Below are positions 34,813 to 43,694 of a stretch of 64,000 bases of DNA, one piece after another. This stretch comes from Pseudomonadota bacterium (lineage in GTDB: Bacteria; Pseudomonadota; Alphaproteobacteria; Rhizobiales; Aestuariivirgaceae): assembly GCA_963205315.1 (NCBI GenBank), contig CAUJIO010000013.1, positions 1 through 64,000 on the forward strand. The letters are read 5' to 3'. Position numbers and translations under genes: made by a program. Every line of letters starts with the position of its first letter. Within the stretch, counting starts at the first letter, position 1. Under the pieces are notes generated by a model, which made no database searches, was not told the origin of the DNA, and worked only from the letters and a program-made list of their open reading frames with translations.

Positions 34813-35733
34813 ATGGCCCGCGCCTATGCCAGCATCATTCTCAAGGCCCCCGTCGAAACCGTGTGGAGCCTGGTACGAGATTTCAACAGCCTGCCCAAGT
34901 GGGCGCCGGCAATTGCCAAGTCGAAGATCGAAGGCGGTCTCGATTCCGACGTCGTCGGATGTGTGCGTTCGTTCCACACGCATGACGGTACGCATATCCG
35001 CGAGCGGCTGCTGATGCTCGACGATGCGCGCTATTGCTTCACCTATAATTTCGAGAAGCCGGCATTTCCGGTGAAAAACTACATCGCGACCCTCAGGCTC
35101 TATCCCGTTACCCATACAGACCAGACCTTTGCCGAATGGGAAGCGACATTCGACGAGGCGCCGGGTGACGAGGGCAAGTATGAGAAGATCGTGTCGAAGG
35201 ACGTGTTCACCGGCAATCTCAAGAGCCTTGCGGCCATCATAGCCAAGACCAAACCGCAGAAGCCCGAAGGCGCTGTGCGCTGGAAGGGCTATCAACCCAA
35301 CAAAGTGTGGACATCACGGGTGATGAAGGCGCCCGTTGCCGATGTCTGGGGCGTGATGCGGGATTTCGCCGGCATGGGAGCCTGGCATGAAGACATCACC
35401 AAGATGCACATGCTGAAGAAGGCACGGCCGGACAAGGTGAGCGGCATCCGCGATTTCTATTTCGGCGAGGGCCACCTCAACGAGGAACTGCTGCATCTCT
35501 GCGACATCACGCGCAGCTTCTCATACCGCATCACCAAATGCGAGATCCCGTGGATCAACTACGTCTCCGGCCCGCGGCTGTGGCCGGTGACCGTCGACAA
35601 CTCAACCTTCGGCGTGTGGACCGGCGACTGGGACGCCAGCCCGCAGGACGATCTCGTGCTCATCCCGCGGACGGAACAGAATGTCTATCAACGCGCCTTC
35701 GCGACGGTGGAGAAGAACTTGCGGCGGACATGA
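34813..35733 (+). CDS. Tandem SRPBCC (START-like ligand-binding) protein
   Basis: A 306-residue soluble protein made of two similar SRPBCC domains: residues 1-145 begin ARAYASIILKAPVETVWSLV, and residues 160-306 begin SRVMKAPVADVWGVMRDF. Each has the long helix and the WxxVRDF-type start of the PYR/START/polyketide-cyclase family and should hold a hydrophobic ligand. AAGGAG lies before the ATG, 9 bases after the previous stop. The tandem layout in a sugar-epimerase operon is unusual; ligand unknown. Confidence 0.82.
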   Translation: MARAYASIILKAPVETVWSLVRDFNSLPKWAPAIAKSKIEGGLDSDVVGCVRSFHTHDGTHIRERLLMLDDARYCFTYNFEKPAFPVKNYIATLRLYPVTHTDQTFAEWEATFDEAPGDEGKYEKIVSKDVFTGNLKSLAAIIAKTKPQKPEGAVRWKGYQPNKVWTSRVMKAPVADVWGVMRDFAGMGAWHEDITKMHMLKKARPDKVSGIRDFYFGEGHLNEELLHLCDITRSFSYRITKCEIPWINYVSGPRLWPVTVDNSTFGVWTGDWDASPQDDLVLIPRTEQNVYQRAFATVEKNLRRT

Positions 35734-35763
35734 TCGGTTGCCCGGGAGCCGTCACACGGCGTG

Positions 35764-36093
35764 TCAATCGGTATGGAACACGTCTTCCATATCGGCCCAC
35801 CATTCGCCATCCTTCCGGGTGTCGAATGGAATTTGCATCGGATCGGTGATGGCCCACCATTCTTTCATGCGCGGCGCCTCCGCGCACTGCTTCATGTCGG
35901 CGGCGAAATCCGTGCCGTGATATTCCCAATAGGCGAAGAGCAGGTTCTCAGGTTCTTTCAGGAAGATGGTGTAGTTGCGGACGTTCGAGTCATGAATGGC
36001 CTTGAGGATCTCCGGCCATACTGCAGCATGGATGCGCTTATATTCCGGAATCACCTCCGCCTTCAACTTGATGACCCTGCCCATTCTTTGCAT
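35764..36093 (-). CDS. L-rhamnose mutarotase-like protein
   Basis: A 109-residue protein with the RhaM pattern: YKRIHAAVWPEI (with the catalytic-type His), NYTIFLKEPENLLFAYWEY, and MKEWWAITDPMQ. RhaM interconverts the alpha and beta anomers of L-rhamnose in the cytoplasm. Nothing else in the neighbourhood is a recognisable rhamnose enzyme, so it may serve another deoxy- or ketosugar. I start at the ATG at 36093; a longer frame exists to 36117. It ends 30 bases from the convergent SRPBCC stop. Confidence 0.85.
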   Translation of the reverse strand: MQRMGRVIKLKAEVIPEYKRIHAAVWPEILKAIHDSNVRNYTIFLKEPENLLFAYWEYHGTDFAADMKQCAEAPRMKEWWAITDPMQIPFDTRKDGEWWADMEDVFHTD

Positions 36094-36113
36094 GACGTAC
36101 CTGCCTCCCAATG

Positions 36114-36138
36114 CCATTGACCAATTGCTGGTTCATGG
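36114..36138. promoter_or_regulatory. Imperfect inverted repeat between rhaM-like and SDR genes
   Basis: CCATTGACCA and TGGTTCATGG pair in 8 of 10 positions around a 5-base spacer, centred in the divergent region. It could be an operator for the GntR or LacI regulator of this island; no second copy was found to test that. Confidence 0.35.
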
Positions 36139-36168
36139 CGAAGATCGCCAAAAAAGGAAGCTGACACA

Positions 36169-36939
36169 ATGGGCAATTGGACAGAAAGATTCGCGCTTAC
36201 GGGAAAATCGGCGTTGGTGACGGGCGCCACCAAGGGGATCGGCATCGAGACCTGTAAGGTACTGGCGGATGCCGGTGCCGACATCGTCGCCGTCGGGCGC
36301 GATGTCGCAGGACTTGCCGAGGTTGAAGCGGCCGTCAAGGCCGCAGGCCGCCGCTGCATGACAATTGCCGCTGACATGGGCACCGCCGATGGGCCGGTGA
36401 AGGCGGCGGAACAGGCGCTGGCCGCCTTCGACACCATCGACATTCTCGTCAACAATGCCGGCGTGGCGTTGCTTGGCCACCTGACCGACGCCACGATCGA
36501 AGACTGGGATGCGACCATGGCGGTGAACCTCCGTGCTCCGTTCCTGCTGGCGCGCGCGCTGGCTCCGGCAATGATCGCGCAGAAGCGCGGCAAGATCATC
36601 AACGTGTCATCGCAAGCCGGCGTCGTGGCACTCGATGCGCATGGTGCCTATTGCGCGTCGAAAGGCGGGCTCAACATGCTGACCAAGGTGATGACGGTCG
36701 AGTGGGCGAAGCACAACATCCAGATCAACACGATTTGTCCCACTGTAATTCTCACGCCAATGGGCGAGCAGGTATGGGGCAAGCCCGAGGTCGGCGATCC
36801 GATGAAAGCGAAGATTCCCGGCGGCCGCTTCGGCAGGCCGATGGAAGTCGCCGACGCCGTGCTGTTCCTCGCCTCGTCAGCCTCCGACATGATCTGCGGC
36901 CATGATCTCCTGATCGACGGTGGATATACGGCGGTCTGA
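36169..36939 (+). CDS. Short-chain dehydrogenase/reductase (gluconate 5-dehydrogenase-like)
   Basis: A 256-residue classical SDR. The cofactor motif TGATKGIG is at about residue 20, NNAG at about 98, catalytic Ser in NVSSQAG (about 147) and YCASK (about 161). The C-terminus is complete. Classical members oxidise sugar or polyol alcohols with NAD(P)+. AAGGAAG precedes the ATG. It lies in the sugar island, divergent from the rhaM-like gene, convergent with another SDR. Confidence 0.9.
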   Translation: MGNWTERFALTGKSALVTGATKGIGIETCKVLADAGADIVAVGRDVAGLAEVEAAVKAAGRRCMTIAADMGTADGPVKAAEQALAAFDTIDILVNNAGVALLGHLTDATIEDWDATMAVNLRAPFLLARALAPAMIAQKRGKIINVSSQAGVVALDAHGAYCASKGGLNMLTKVMTVEWAKHNIQINTICPTVILTPMGEQVWGKPEVGDPMKAKIPGGRFGRPMEVADAVLFLASSASDMICGHDLLIDGGYTAV

Positions 36940-36959
36940 CGTCCGCCGGGCGCGCGGCC

Positions 36960-37652
36960 TCAATAGGTCGCGCGGCCGCCTGAGACGTCGAAGACGGCGC
37001 CGGTCGAGAACGAGCACTCCTCGGAGGCCAGCCAGCAGACAAGGCTGGCGACTTCCTCGATCTTGCCCAGGCGCGCCATGGGGATTTTCGAGAGCATGAA
37101 ATCGACATGGCTTTGCGGGATCTGGTCGAAGATCGGGGTGCGGACGGCGGCAGGCGTCACGCTGTTGACCGTCACGCCGGTCTTGGCCAGTTCCTTCGCC
37201 AATGACTTTGTGAAGCCAATGACGCCCGCCTTCGATGCGGAATAAGCCGAGGCATTGGGATTGCCTTCCTTGCCGGCAATCGAAGCGATGTTGACGATGC
37301 GGCCATAGCTCTGCGCCACCATGTGCGGCACCACGGCGCGATTGGTGTAGAAGGTGCCGTTGAGATTGATGGCGATGGTGCGGTGCCAGTCTTCCATCTT
37401 GAGATCGACCACCGTGGCTGTGGGACCCGCGATGCCGGCACTGTTGACCAGCACGTCGATGCCACCCAGCTGCTTCACGGTTTCAGCCGCCGCTGCCTGC
37501 ACCGAATCCCAGTTCGAAATATCGGTCTTGATGCCGCCGCCCAAATCCCAGACCACGACCTTGCCGCCCTCGGCAGCTATGCGCTTTGCCACCGCCTCGC
37601 CGATGCCGGAAAGGCCGCCCGTTACGACTGCACGTCGTCCTGCAAATCTCAT
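36960..37652 (-). CDS. Short-chain dehydrogenase/reductase
   Basis: A 230-residue classical SDR: TGGLSGIG (about 12), NSAG, the Ser of NIASIAG and YSASK with the catalytic Tyr/Lys. It has the final DVSGGRATY segment. It overlaps the PfkB kinase gene by 4 bases (start ATGA) and is the last gene of the long minus-strand transport/catabolism operon, so it probably oxidises a transported polyol or sugar. Confidence 0.9.
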   Translation of the reverse strand: MRFAGRRAVVTGGLSGIGEAVAKRIAAEGGKVVVWDLGGGIKTDISNWDSVQAAAAETVKQLGGIDVLVNSAGIAGPTATVVDLKMEDWHRTIAINLNGTFYTNRAVVPHMVAQSYGRIVNIASIAGKEGNPNASAYSASKAGVIGFTKSLAKELAKTGVTVNSVTPAAVRTPIFDQIPQSHVDFMLSKIPMARLGKIEEVASLVCWLASEECSFSTGAVFDVSGGRATY

Positions 37653-38593
37653 GTTTTGATCTTCCAGTTCTTCATGGTGTTCAGCGTTTCCTCATATGAC
37701 ACGATGCCGGCATCCGAGCCCAGGCCGGTGGCAACGAGGCCGGCGGATGCTTGGGCAAAGCGCAGAGCTGTTTCGGTGTCCATCTTGTGATGCAGCGCCG
37801 TGATGAAGCCGGCATCGAAGGCATCGCCGCAACCCGTCGTATCCACGACCTTGATATCGTAGGCGGGAGATTTCAGGCGCGTGCCGTCCTCGTGCGCGTA
37901 ATAAGCTCCATCGCCACCGAGCGTGAAGACGCAGCATGTGGCGCCCCTGTCGAGATAGAAGCTGGCGCAATCATCCGGCGTCTTCTGCCCGGACATGTCC
38001 TTCGCCTCTTCGATCGAGGGCATGAAATAGTCGATATAAGGCAGAAGCGGTGACACGATGCCGATGGTCCCGGCACTGGCGGCGATCAGATCGAAGGTCA
38101 CTGTGCGATCACGTGCCTTGGCTTCCTTCAGCAGGGTGACGGAAGCCGGGCCGTCGAGCTTCCGCAACAGGCCGGTACCGCCCAGGTGAATGATCGGCGC
38201 ATCAAAGACCTGATCATAGAGCGAGGCAGGCACGTCGAAATGATCGGACGCGCCGCGCACATGCAGCGCCGGACGCTCGCCATTGGGACGGATATTGAGG
38301 ATCGTTGCCGAGGTGGGAACACCCTTGAGGCGCTGCATCGCCGAGGTATCGATGCCATGCTTCTGCATGGTCATCAACACCCAGTCGGCCTTCTCGTCGT
38401 CGCCCACGGCGCCAACGGCGAGGCTCTTCAGGCCCAGCTTGGCCGTATCGATGACCGTGCCGCCGGCCGTGCCGGCGACGGTCAGGCGAATGTCCTCAAT
38501 GAAGTCGACATTGCCGCGCTCGGGGATACGGGTGACGGGACGGCCCAGCACATCGAGAATATAGAGCCCGATGACCGATACATCGTAACGCAT
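37649..38593 (-). CDS. PfkB-family carbohydrate kinase
   Basis: A 314-residue sugar kinase of the ribokinase fold. The C-terminal signature DTTGCGDAFDAGF carries the catalytic Asp (a GCGD variant of the usual GAGD), and the N-terminal part shows the AGGT substrate loop (VAGTAGGTVIDTAK). It would phosphorylate the imported sugar with ATP. Its stop overlaps the SDR start; its ATG is 1 base after the stop of the small membrane protein gene. The sugar is unknown. Confidence 0.9.
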   Translation of the reverse strand: MRYDVSVIGLYILDVLGRPVTRIPERGNVDFIEDIRLTVAGTAGGTVIDTAKLGLKSLAVGAVGDDEKADWVLMTMQKHGIDTSAMQRLKGVPTSATILNIRPNGERPALHVRGASDHFDVPASLYDQVFDAPIIHLGGTGLLRKLDGPASVTLLKEAKARDRTVTFDLIAASAGTIGIVSPLLPYIDYFMPSIEEAKDMSGQKTPDDCASFYLDRGATCCVFTLGGDGAYYAHEDGTRLKSPAYDIKVVDTTGCGDAFDAGFITALHHKMDTETALRFAQASAGLVATGLGSDAGIVSYEETLNTMKNWKIKT

Positions 38594-38594
38594 G

Positions 38595-39038
38595 TCAGGC
38601 TTTCGTCTTGTTCATCACGGTGATCAGTCCGGCCAGAACGGCCGCGACGATGGCGATGCCCCAGACGAGGGACTGCTTCCAGAACGGCGGCGTTGCCAGC
38701 TGGATCTTGCCAAGCTGAGTATTCGGGTCTGGCGGCTTGAGGAAGAAGACGCCGTAGAGATGGGCAGCGGCAATGGCAATAAGCAGCACGATGCAGAAGA
38801 TCATCGCGACCACCATGCCAATGGTGATGACCGATCTCACCCGCACGCCGGGCTGGGCCAGCGGCAGGAGATTGTTGATCAGGCCGGCCAGCACCACGAG
38901 GCCCGAGCCAATGGCAAACAGTGTCACACTGAAGGGCTGGAAGATGAGGATCAGCGCGAAGATGCCGAGCCCGATGATGAAATACTCGAGCCGCAAGGCG
39001 CCCTCGCGCGTCATGCCCTGGTTGCCGGAACTGCTCAT
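38595..39038 (-). CDS. Small four-helix membrane protein in ABC operon
   Basis: A 147-residue protein with about four membrane helices (roughly residues 18-35, 38-58, 66-90 and 123-140) and a short proline-rich loop. It overlaps the end of the ATPase gene by 4 bases and sits between transporter and kinase genes. I recognise no family. An accessory small protein also accompanies two-ATPase glycerol importers in rhizobia (GlpSTPQUV), so a similar accessory role is plausible. Confidence 0.6.
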   Translation of the reverse strand: MSSSGNQGMTREGALRLEYFIIGLGIFALILIFQPFSVTLFAIGSGLVVLAGLINNLLPLAQPGVRVRSVITIGMVVAMIFCIVLLIAIAAAHLYGVFFLKPPDPNTQLGKIQLATPPFWKQSLVWGIAIVAAVLAGLITVMNKTKA

Positions 39039-40123
39039 GCGCGCACCGCCTTTCCGTCTTCACCGAAGAAATGAGTCTGCTTGGGATCGGGGCGGAGATG
39101 CATTGCTTCGCCGATCTTCACCTTCATCTCGCGGGGGATGACCACACGAATTTCTCCACCTGCCGACGTACGGGCGTGGATCAAGGTTTCGGCACCCATC
39201 GGTTCGATCAGTTCGGCCTGCGCCGCGATGGTGTCGCCTGACTTTTCGGATGCGGCGGTGAAGGCGCGCGGCCGGATGCCGACCGTGACCTTGGACGGCT
39301 TCAGCCGGGAGACGGCGGGATCGGCGGCAATCTCGATGTCATTGCCGGCCAGGCGCACGGCAGCCTTGCCATTGCCGAAGCTCTTGAGGTCGGCCTCGAC
39401 CAGATTCATCTGCGGCGTGCCGATGAAGCTCGCAACGAAGACATTGGCCGGCTTGGCAAAGACCTCATGCGGCGTTCCGACCTGCTCGATCAGGCCATCG
39501 CGCATGATGGCGATGCGATTGGCCATGGTGAGAGCCTCAAGCTGGTCGTGTGTCACGATCACCGTGGCCTTCGACAGGCCGGTCAGCACTTCCTTGATCT
39601 GTCCGCGCATCGAATGGCGCAGCTCGACATCGAGACGCGACAGCGGTTCATCGAAGAGGAAACAATTGGGATCGCGCACGATGGCGCGGGCCACCGCCAG
39701 GCGCTGCTTCTCGCCCTCCGAGATCTGTCCCGGCATGCGGTCCAGCACGTCTGTGAGATGCATGATCCTGGCGACATTCATCACGCGCTTGTCGGTCTCG
39801 TCCTTCGACAGCTTCTCGTAATGCAGCGGCATGGCGATGTTCTGTCCAACGCTGAGCGCGGGATAGAGCGCATAGAACTGGAACACCATGGCGATGTCGC
39901 GCTTCTGCGGGCTCAAGTCGTTCATGCGTTGTCCGGCGATGATGACATCGCCCGAGGTTGCACGCTCCAGTCCGGCGATCATCCGCAGCGTCGTCGTCTT
40001 GCCGCAGCCCGAGGGCCCGAGCAGGCATACGACTTCGCCGGGGCCGACCGACAGATCGGCATCCTTCACGGCAGTGAAATCGCCGAAGCGTTTGGTGACT
40101 TTCTTGATTTCGATGGTCGACAT
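39035..40123 (-). CDS. ABC ATPase B of sugar/polyol importer (degenerate signature)
   Basis: A 362-residue UgpC/MalK-type ATPase. Walker A is GPSGCGKTT (36-44), Walker B CFLFDE (154-159), and the H-loop His192 is intact in IVTHDQLEA. The ABC signature, however, reads ISEGE (134-138) instead of LSGGQ, a degenerate form. Q-loop and TOBE-type regulatory domain are present. It lies 1 base after the second permease gene. It probably pairs with the first ATPase (43695-44786) in an asymmetric dimer. Confidence 0.93.
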   Translation of the reverse strand: MSTIEIKKVTKRFGDFTAVKDADLSVGPGEVVCLLGPSGCGKTTTLRMIAGLERATSGDVIIAGQRMNDLSPQKRDIAMVFQFYALYPALSVGQNIAMPLHYEKLSKDETDKRVMNVARIMHLTDVLDRMPGQISEGEKQRLAVARAIVRDPNCFLFDEPLSRLDVELRHSMRGQIKEVLTGLSKATVIVTHDQLEALTMANRIAIMRDGLIEQVGTPHEVFAKPANVFVASFIGTPQMNLVEADLKSFGNGKAAVRLAGNDIEIAADPAVSRLKPSKVTVGIRPRAFTAASEKSGDTIAAQAELIEPMGAETLIHARTSAGGEIRVVIPREMKVKIGEAMHLRPDPKQTHFFGEDGKAVRA

Positions 40124-40124
40124 A

Positions 40125-41069
40125 TCAGCGCTTCACGGTTCCGAAGGTCACACCACGCAGCAGATGATTCTGCAGGAAGAAGGTGACGAGGAAGACAGGG
40201 ATGAGGAACAGGGTTTCGATGGCCGCCAGCAGCGTCCAGTCAGTGCCGCGGCCGCCCGACGAAACCGCCTGGTTCATGGCGACCGGCACGGTGCGCGTAT
40301 CGGTGCCCGACAGCAGCAGGGCGAAGAGGAACTCGTTCCAGGTGAGGATGAGGCCGAAAACAAATGTTGCGGCAAGACCCGCCACGACTTGCGGCAGGCA
40401 GATCTTGAAGAACACCTTGATCTCGGATGATCCATCGATGCGGGCTGCGTCTTCGACGTCGAGGGACAGCTCGTCGAAGAAACTCTTCATCATCCAGATG
40501 GTGAAGGCGAGATTGAAGGCGGTGTAGAGCAGGATGATGCCGATATAGGAGCCCGACAGTCCTGCTACGCGGAACATCAGGATCACCGGGATGATGACGA
40601 CGATGGCCGGCAACATGCGGGTGGTCAGGATGATGAAGAGATAGGTGTCGTTGCCCTTCAGCGGATAGCGCGAGAAGCCGAAGGCTGCCAGCGTGCCGAT
40701 GACCAGCGCCAGCATCACCGAGACTGTGGCGATGACGATGGAGTTGAAGAAGTAACGGTCGAAGCCGGTGTCTTCGGGAGCGCCACCCGCCGTCATGGAC
40801 CGCGAGAACACGGAGGTGAAATTCTCCAGCGTCGGCGAGAAGACGTAGGCGTCGGGAATGAGGCCAAAGAGCGAGGTGGGCGACAATGTCGGCGGCACCG
40901 ACAGCGCCACATCCTGCGGCTTGATCGCCATGAAGATGATCATCAGCACGGGGATGAAGTAGATGAAGGAGACGATGGCGACGATCAGCGTATAGCCCCA
41001 GCCCGCCTCGCCCACACCGCTGGCCTTGCGGAAGCCCAGCGCCTCCCAGATGGAAACCTTGTCAACCAT
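40125..41069 (-). CDS. Carbohydrate ABC permease (MalG/UgpE-type)
   Basis: A 314-residue permease with about six helices and an EAA loop ArgRich segment LSLDVEDAARIDGSSEIKVFFKICLPQV. It has the extended N-terminal region seen in polyol importers. Only 3 bases separate it from the upstream permease gene. Confidence 0.92.
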   Translation of the reverse strand: MVDKVSIWEALGFRKASGVGEAGWGYTLIVAIVSFIYFIPVLMIIFMAIKPQDVALSVPPTLSPTSLFGLIPDAYVFSPTLENFTSVFSRSMTAGGAPEDTGFDRYFFNSIVIATVSVMLALVIGTLAAFGFSRYPLKGNDTYLFIILTTRMLPAIVVIIPVILMFRVAGLSGSYIGIILLYTAFNLAFTIWMMKSFFDELSLDVEDAARIDGSSEIKVFFKICLPQVVAGLAATFVFGLILTWNEFLFALLLSGTDTRTVPVAMNQAVSSGGRGTDWTLLAAIETLFLIPVFLVTFFLQNHLLRGVTFGTVKR

Positions 41070-41072
41070 GTT

Positions 41073-42134
41073 TCAGTTCCCCTGGGTGCGCCGGTTGGCG
41101 AGATAGAGATAGAGGTTGGTAAGCACGATCACCATGAAGAGCATCAGATAAGAGATCGCAGCGCCTTCGCTGGTCTTGTTCTGCTCATTGGCGATGCGGA
41201 TGAGATGGTAGGAAATCGTCATCGTGTCGTTGCCGCCCTTGGTCAGCAGAATGACGAGATCGGCGATCTTGAAGGCCTCGATCGTGCGGAACAGCAGCGC
41301 CAGCATCAACAGCCCGCGGATGTAGGGGAAGGTGATGGTGCGGAATTGCCGCCAGCCGGAAACGCGATCGATCGCGGCGGCCTCGTAGAGATATTTCGGC
41401 ACCGAGACGAGACCGGCCAGCACCAGCAGCATGACAAAGGGTGACCACATCCAGGCGTCGGCGAAAACGATGCCCGCCACGGCGCCGGCCTTATTGTCCA
41501 TGAGAATGAACTGTTCGCCGGTCATCTCGCGCATGATGTAGCTGAGGATGCCGAAGGTCGGATCATAGTAATAGGTGAAGAACACACCGGCAGCGACGAC
41601 CGAGAGCATCATCGGCGTCAGCACGAGAATGAGCAGGTATTTGCGCAGCGGAAACTGCTTCGAGAACAAGAGCGCCAAAAGGAATCCGATCACCATCTGT
41701 GCAGCAACGGTGAAGACCACGAACATCGCGGTGTTGGTGAGAGCGGCCCAGTTGTCCTTGGCGGCGAGGTCGTTGGTGAGGACCTTGATGTAATTGTTGA
41801 GGCCAACGAAGCGGATGGTCTGCTGGTTCGACTGATAGGCAAAGAAAGACAGGCCCAGCGACCACAGCAGCGGAAAAATGTTCATGACGAAGAGGACGGC
41901 GATGGCCGGCGCCACGAGCAGCCCACCATAGTAGCGGCGGCGCACGGCATTCATCGTTGCCGCGATGGCGACAAGCGCCATCATGATTCCGGTAATCCAG
42001 AAGGCGACGCCCGAAGGCAGGGCAGCTATGGCGACGGCGGAGATGACGATTCCGGCGATCAGTGCCAGGCGCCAGTTGTCGGGCGAAAAGGCCGTAAAGG
42101 CCGGAGGTGCTGCGGGCACGGTCGTCGATGTCAT
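41073..42134 (-). CDS. Carbohydrate ABC permease (MalF/UgpA-type)
   Basis: A 353-residue permease. The N-terminus has two extra helices (about 20-60) before the core of about six. The EAA loop is YLYEAAAIDRVSGWRQFRTITFPYIRG. It follows the binding-protein gene across an 79-base gap with a strong hairpin. Confidence 0.92.
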   Translation of the reverse strand: MTSTTVPAAPPAFTAFSPDNWRLALIAGIVISAVAIAALPSGVAFWITGIMMALVAIAATMNAVRRRYYGGLLVAPAIAVLFVMNIFPLLWSLGLSFFAYQSNQQTIRFVGLNNYIKVLTNDLAAKDNWAALTNTAMFVVFTVAAQMVIGFLLALLFSKQFPLRKYLLILVLTPMMLSVVAAGVFFTYYYDPTFGILSYIMREMTGEQFILMDNKAGAVAGIVFADAWMWSPFVMLLVLAGLVSVPKYLYEAAAIDRVSGWRQFRTITFPYIRGLLMLALLFRTIEAFKIADLVILLTKGGNDTMTISYHLIRIANEQNKTSEGAAISYLMLFMVIVLTNLYLYLANRRTQGN

Positions 42135-42167
42135 CGGCGCATTACTTCTTCATAGAGTGAGACGGGA

Positions 42168-42198
42168 GAGACGCGCGGGCTGAATTACCGCGCGTCTC
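42168..42198 (-). terminator. Intercistronic hairpin after the binding-protein gene
   Basis: Eleven-base perfect arms GAGACGCGCGG / CCGCGCGTCTC with a 9-base loop, placed between the binding-protein stop and the first permease. There is no T-run. Such hairpins commonly protect the binding-protein mRNA and let it be made in excess of the permease. Confidence 0.6.
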
Positions 42199-42213
42199 CC
42201 GGCGTATCGTTGC

Positions 42214-43647
42214 TTACTGGATCAGACCAGCTTCCTTCAGCAGGTTCTGCTGGAACTTGGCGATGTTATCCAGCGTCGTCTTGGCGTCCTGCTTGCCGGT
42301 GATGGCAAGGTCGAACTGGTCCTGCTGCTGCGTCAGCAGTTCGAAGAACTGCGGAACGTGCCAGACGTCCTTCTGCCAATCGAGCGAAGCGGCCCAGGCG
42401 CGGTTCCACGGACGATAGGTCACGTACTTCGGATCCTCGTACACGGACTTGATGGCAGACTGGCCGCCACCGGCCGCGAACTGATGCTGGATCTCGGGCG
42501 ACAGCCACCACTTCACGAAGCCCATGGCTTCCTTGATCTGGGCGTCAGTCGTCCAGGTGGTCAGCACGAAGGGCTGTCCGCCGATGTTCGACCAGCGGAT
42601 GATCTTGCCATCAGCGCCACGCAGACCGGGCATCAGACCGAACACCAGCTTGTCGGAGACCTTCGAGGACTTCGGATCGAGCGAAGCTTCGCCCAAGCCG
42701 ATCCAGTCGAGGTTCATGGCCACCTTGCCTTCGCGGAACAGTTCGTCCGACTTGAAGATGTCCATGGTGCCGGTCTTGGCCACCGGCGGCATGTACTGGA
42801 TGAGGCGCAGGTAGTGATCGAGCGCCTTGACGGCGGCTTCCGAGTTCACGACGCCTTCGGCCTGGCCGGTCGGGATCTGGGTTTCATCCCAGGTGTTGCC
42901 GCCGTACTGCCAGATGAAGCCGTTGATCTGCATCGACGAGAAGTCGTAGCCCTTACCGGCCTGGTAAGCGATGCCGTAGAAGTCGTCGTCAAGCACCTGT
43001 CCGGCGAGCTTGTCGCCCTTCTTGCGCATGAAGAACTGTCCGATCTTCTCGAACATGTCCCAATCCATGTCGTCGATCTCTTCGCCGGTGCAAGGCAGCT
43101 TGGCGTTGAACTTGGCCTTGAAGGCAGCCTGTTCTTCGTCATTGCAGAGAACGTCCTTGCGGCCGTAGGTGACGATCACGTCCGGGAACTGCGGGAAGCC
43201 GTAATAGTTCGGGGTCTTGTGCGGATAGGTCGAATAGGCCGCAACGACGGCCGGATGCATCTGCTCCATCGTCGCCTTGAGTTCCGGATCGGCGTCGATG
43301 AGATCGTTCACCTTGCGGAAGTAGCCGCCTTCCACGAAGGCACCCAGCCACTGCGAGTCCGACACCGCGAAGTTATACTTCTGCTCGCCCGAGGTGAGCG
43401 AAGCATTGACGCGGGTATAGAAGTCGGGCCACGGAATGAAGTCGACGTCGAGCGTCACCTTGTTGCCGGAGGCCGGCTTGTACTGCTCGTCGAACATCTT
43501 CTTCATGATGCGCGTCGGCGGCCAATCCGGCACCGCCATCGTCAGCGTAATGTCTTCGGCAGAGGCGACGGTTGCGCCCCCGACGAAGAGCGTCGCAGCA
43601 AAGCCGGCGACAGTCGCCAGCCCTTTCAGTTTCGTCATCGCGGTCAT
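42214..43647 (-). CDS. Periplasmic sugar/polyol-binding protein
   Basis: A 477-residue family-1 solute-binding protein. Signal peptide to about ASAED; the mature protein begins ITLTMAVPDWPP. It is long for its class, and a YGRKDVLCN...LPCTGEE segment probably forms a disulfide. Aromatic residues are abundant (FIWQYGGNTW, YDFSS), as in carbohydrate binding. A strong GGGAGGAA is 7 bases before the ATG. The ligand is unknown. Confidence 0.92.
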   Translation of the reverse strand: MTAMTKLKGLATVAGFAATLFVGGATVASAEDITLTMAVPDWPPTRIMKKMFDEQYKPASGNKVTLDVDFIPWPDFYTRVNASLTSGEQKYNFAVSDSQWLGAFVEGGYFRKVNDLIDADPELKATMEQMHPAVVAAYSTYPHKTPNYYGFPQFPDVIVTYGRKDVLCNDEEQAAFKAKFNAKLPCTGEEIDDMDWDMFEKIGQFFMRKKGDKLAGQVLDDDFYGIAYQAGKGYDFSSMQINGFIWQYGGNTWDETQIPTGQAEGVVNSEAAVKALDHYLRLIQYMPPVAKTGTMDIFKSDELFREGKVAMNLDWIGLGEASLDPKSSKVSDKLVFGLMPGLRGADGKIIRWSNIGGQPFVLTTWTTDAQIKEAMGFVKWWLSPEIQHQFAAGGGQSAIKSVYEDPKYVTYRPWNRAWAASLDWQKDVWHVPQFFELLTQQQDQFDLAITGKQDAKTTLDNIAKFQQNLLKEAGLIQ

Positions 43648-43694
43648 GTCAGGTTTCCTCCCATGGTTAACCGGATTGCTTCAGGCCTTCTGCG

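Noticed and set aside
33574-35295. Long minus-strand open frame of 573 codons
   Set aside because: It lies antisense to the Tm-1-like and SRPBCC genes, is rich in His/Arg and has no recognisable domain.
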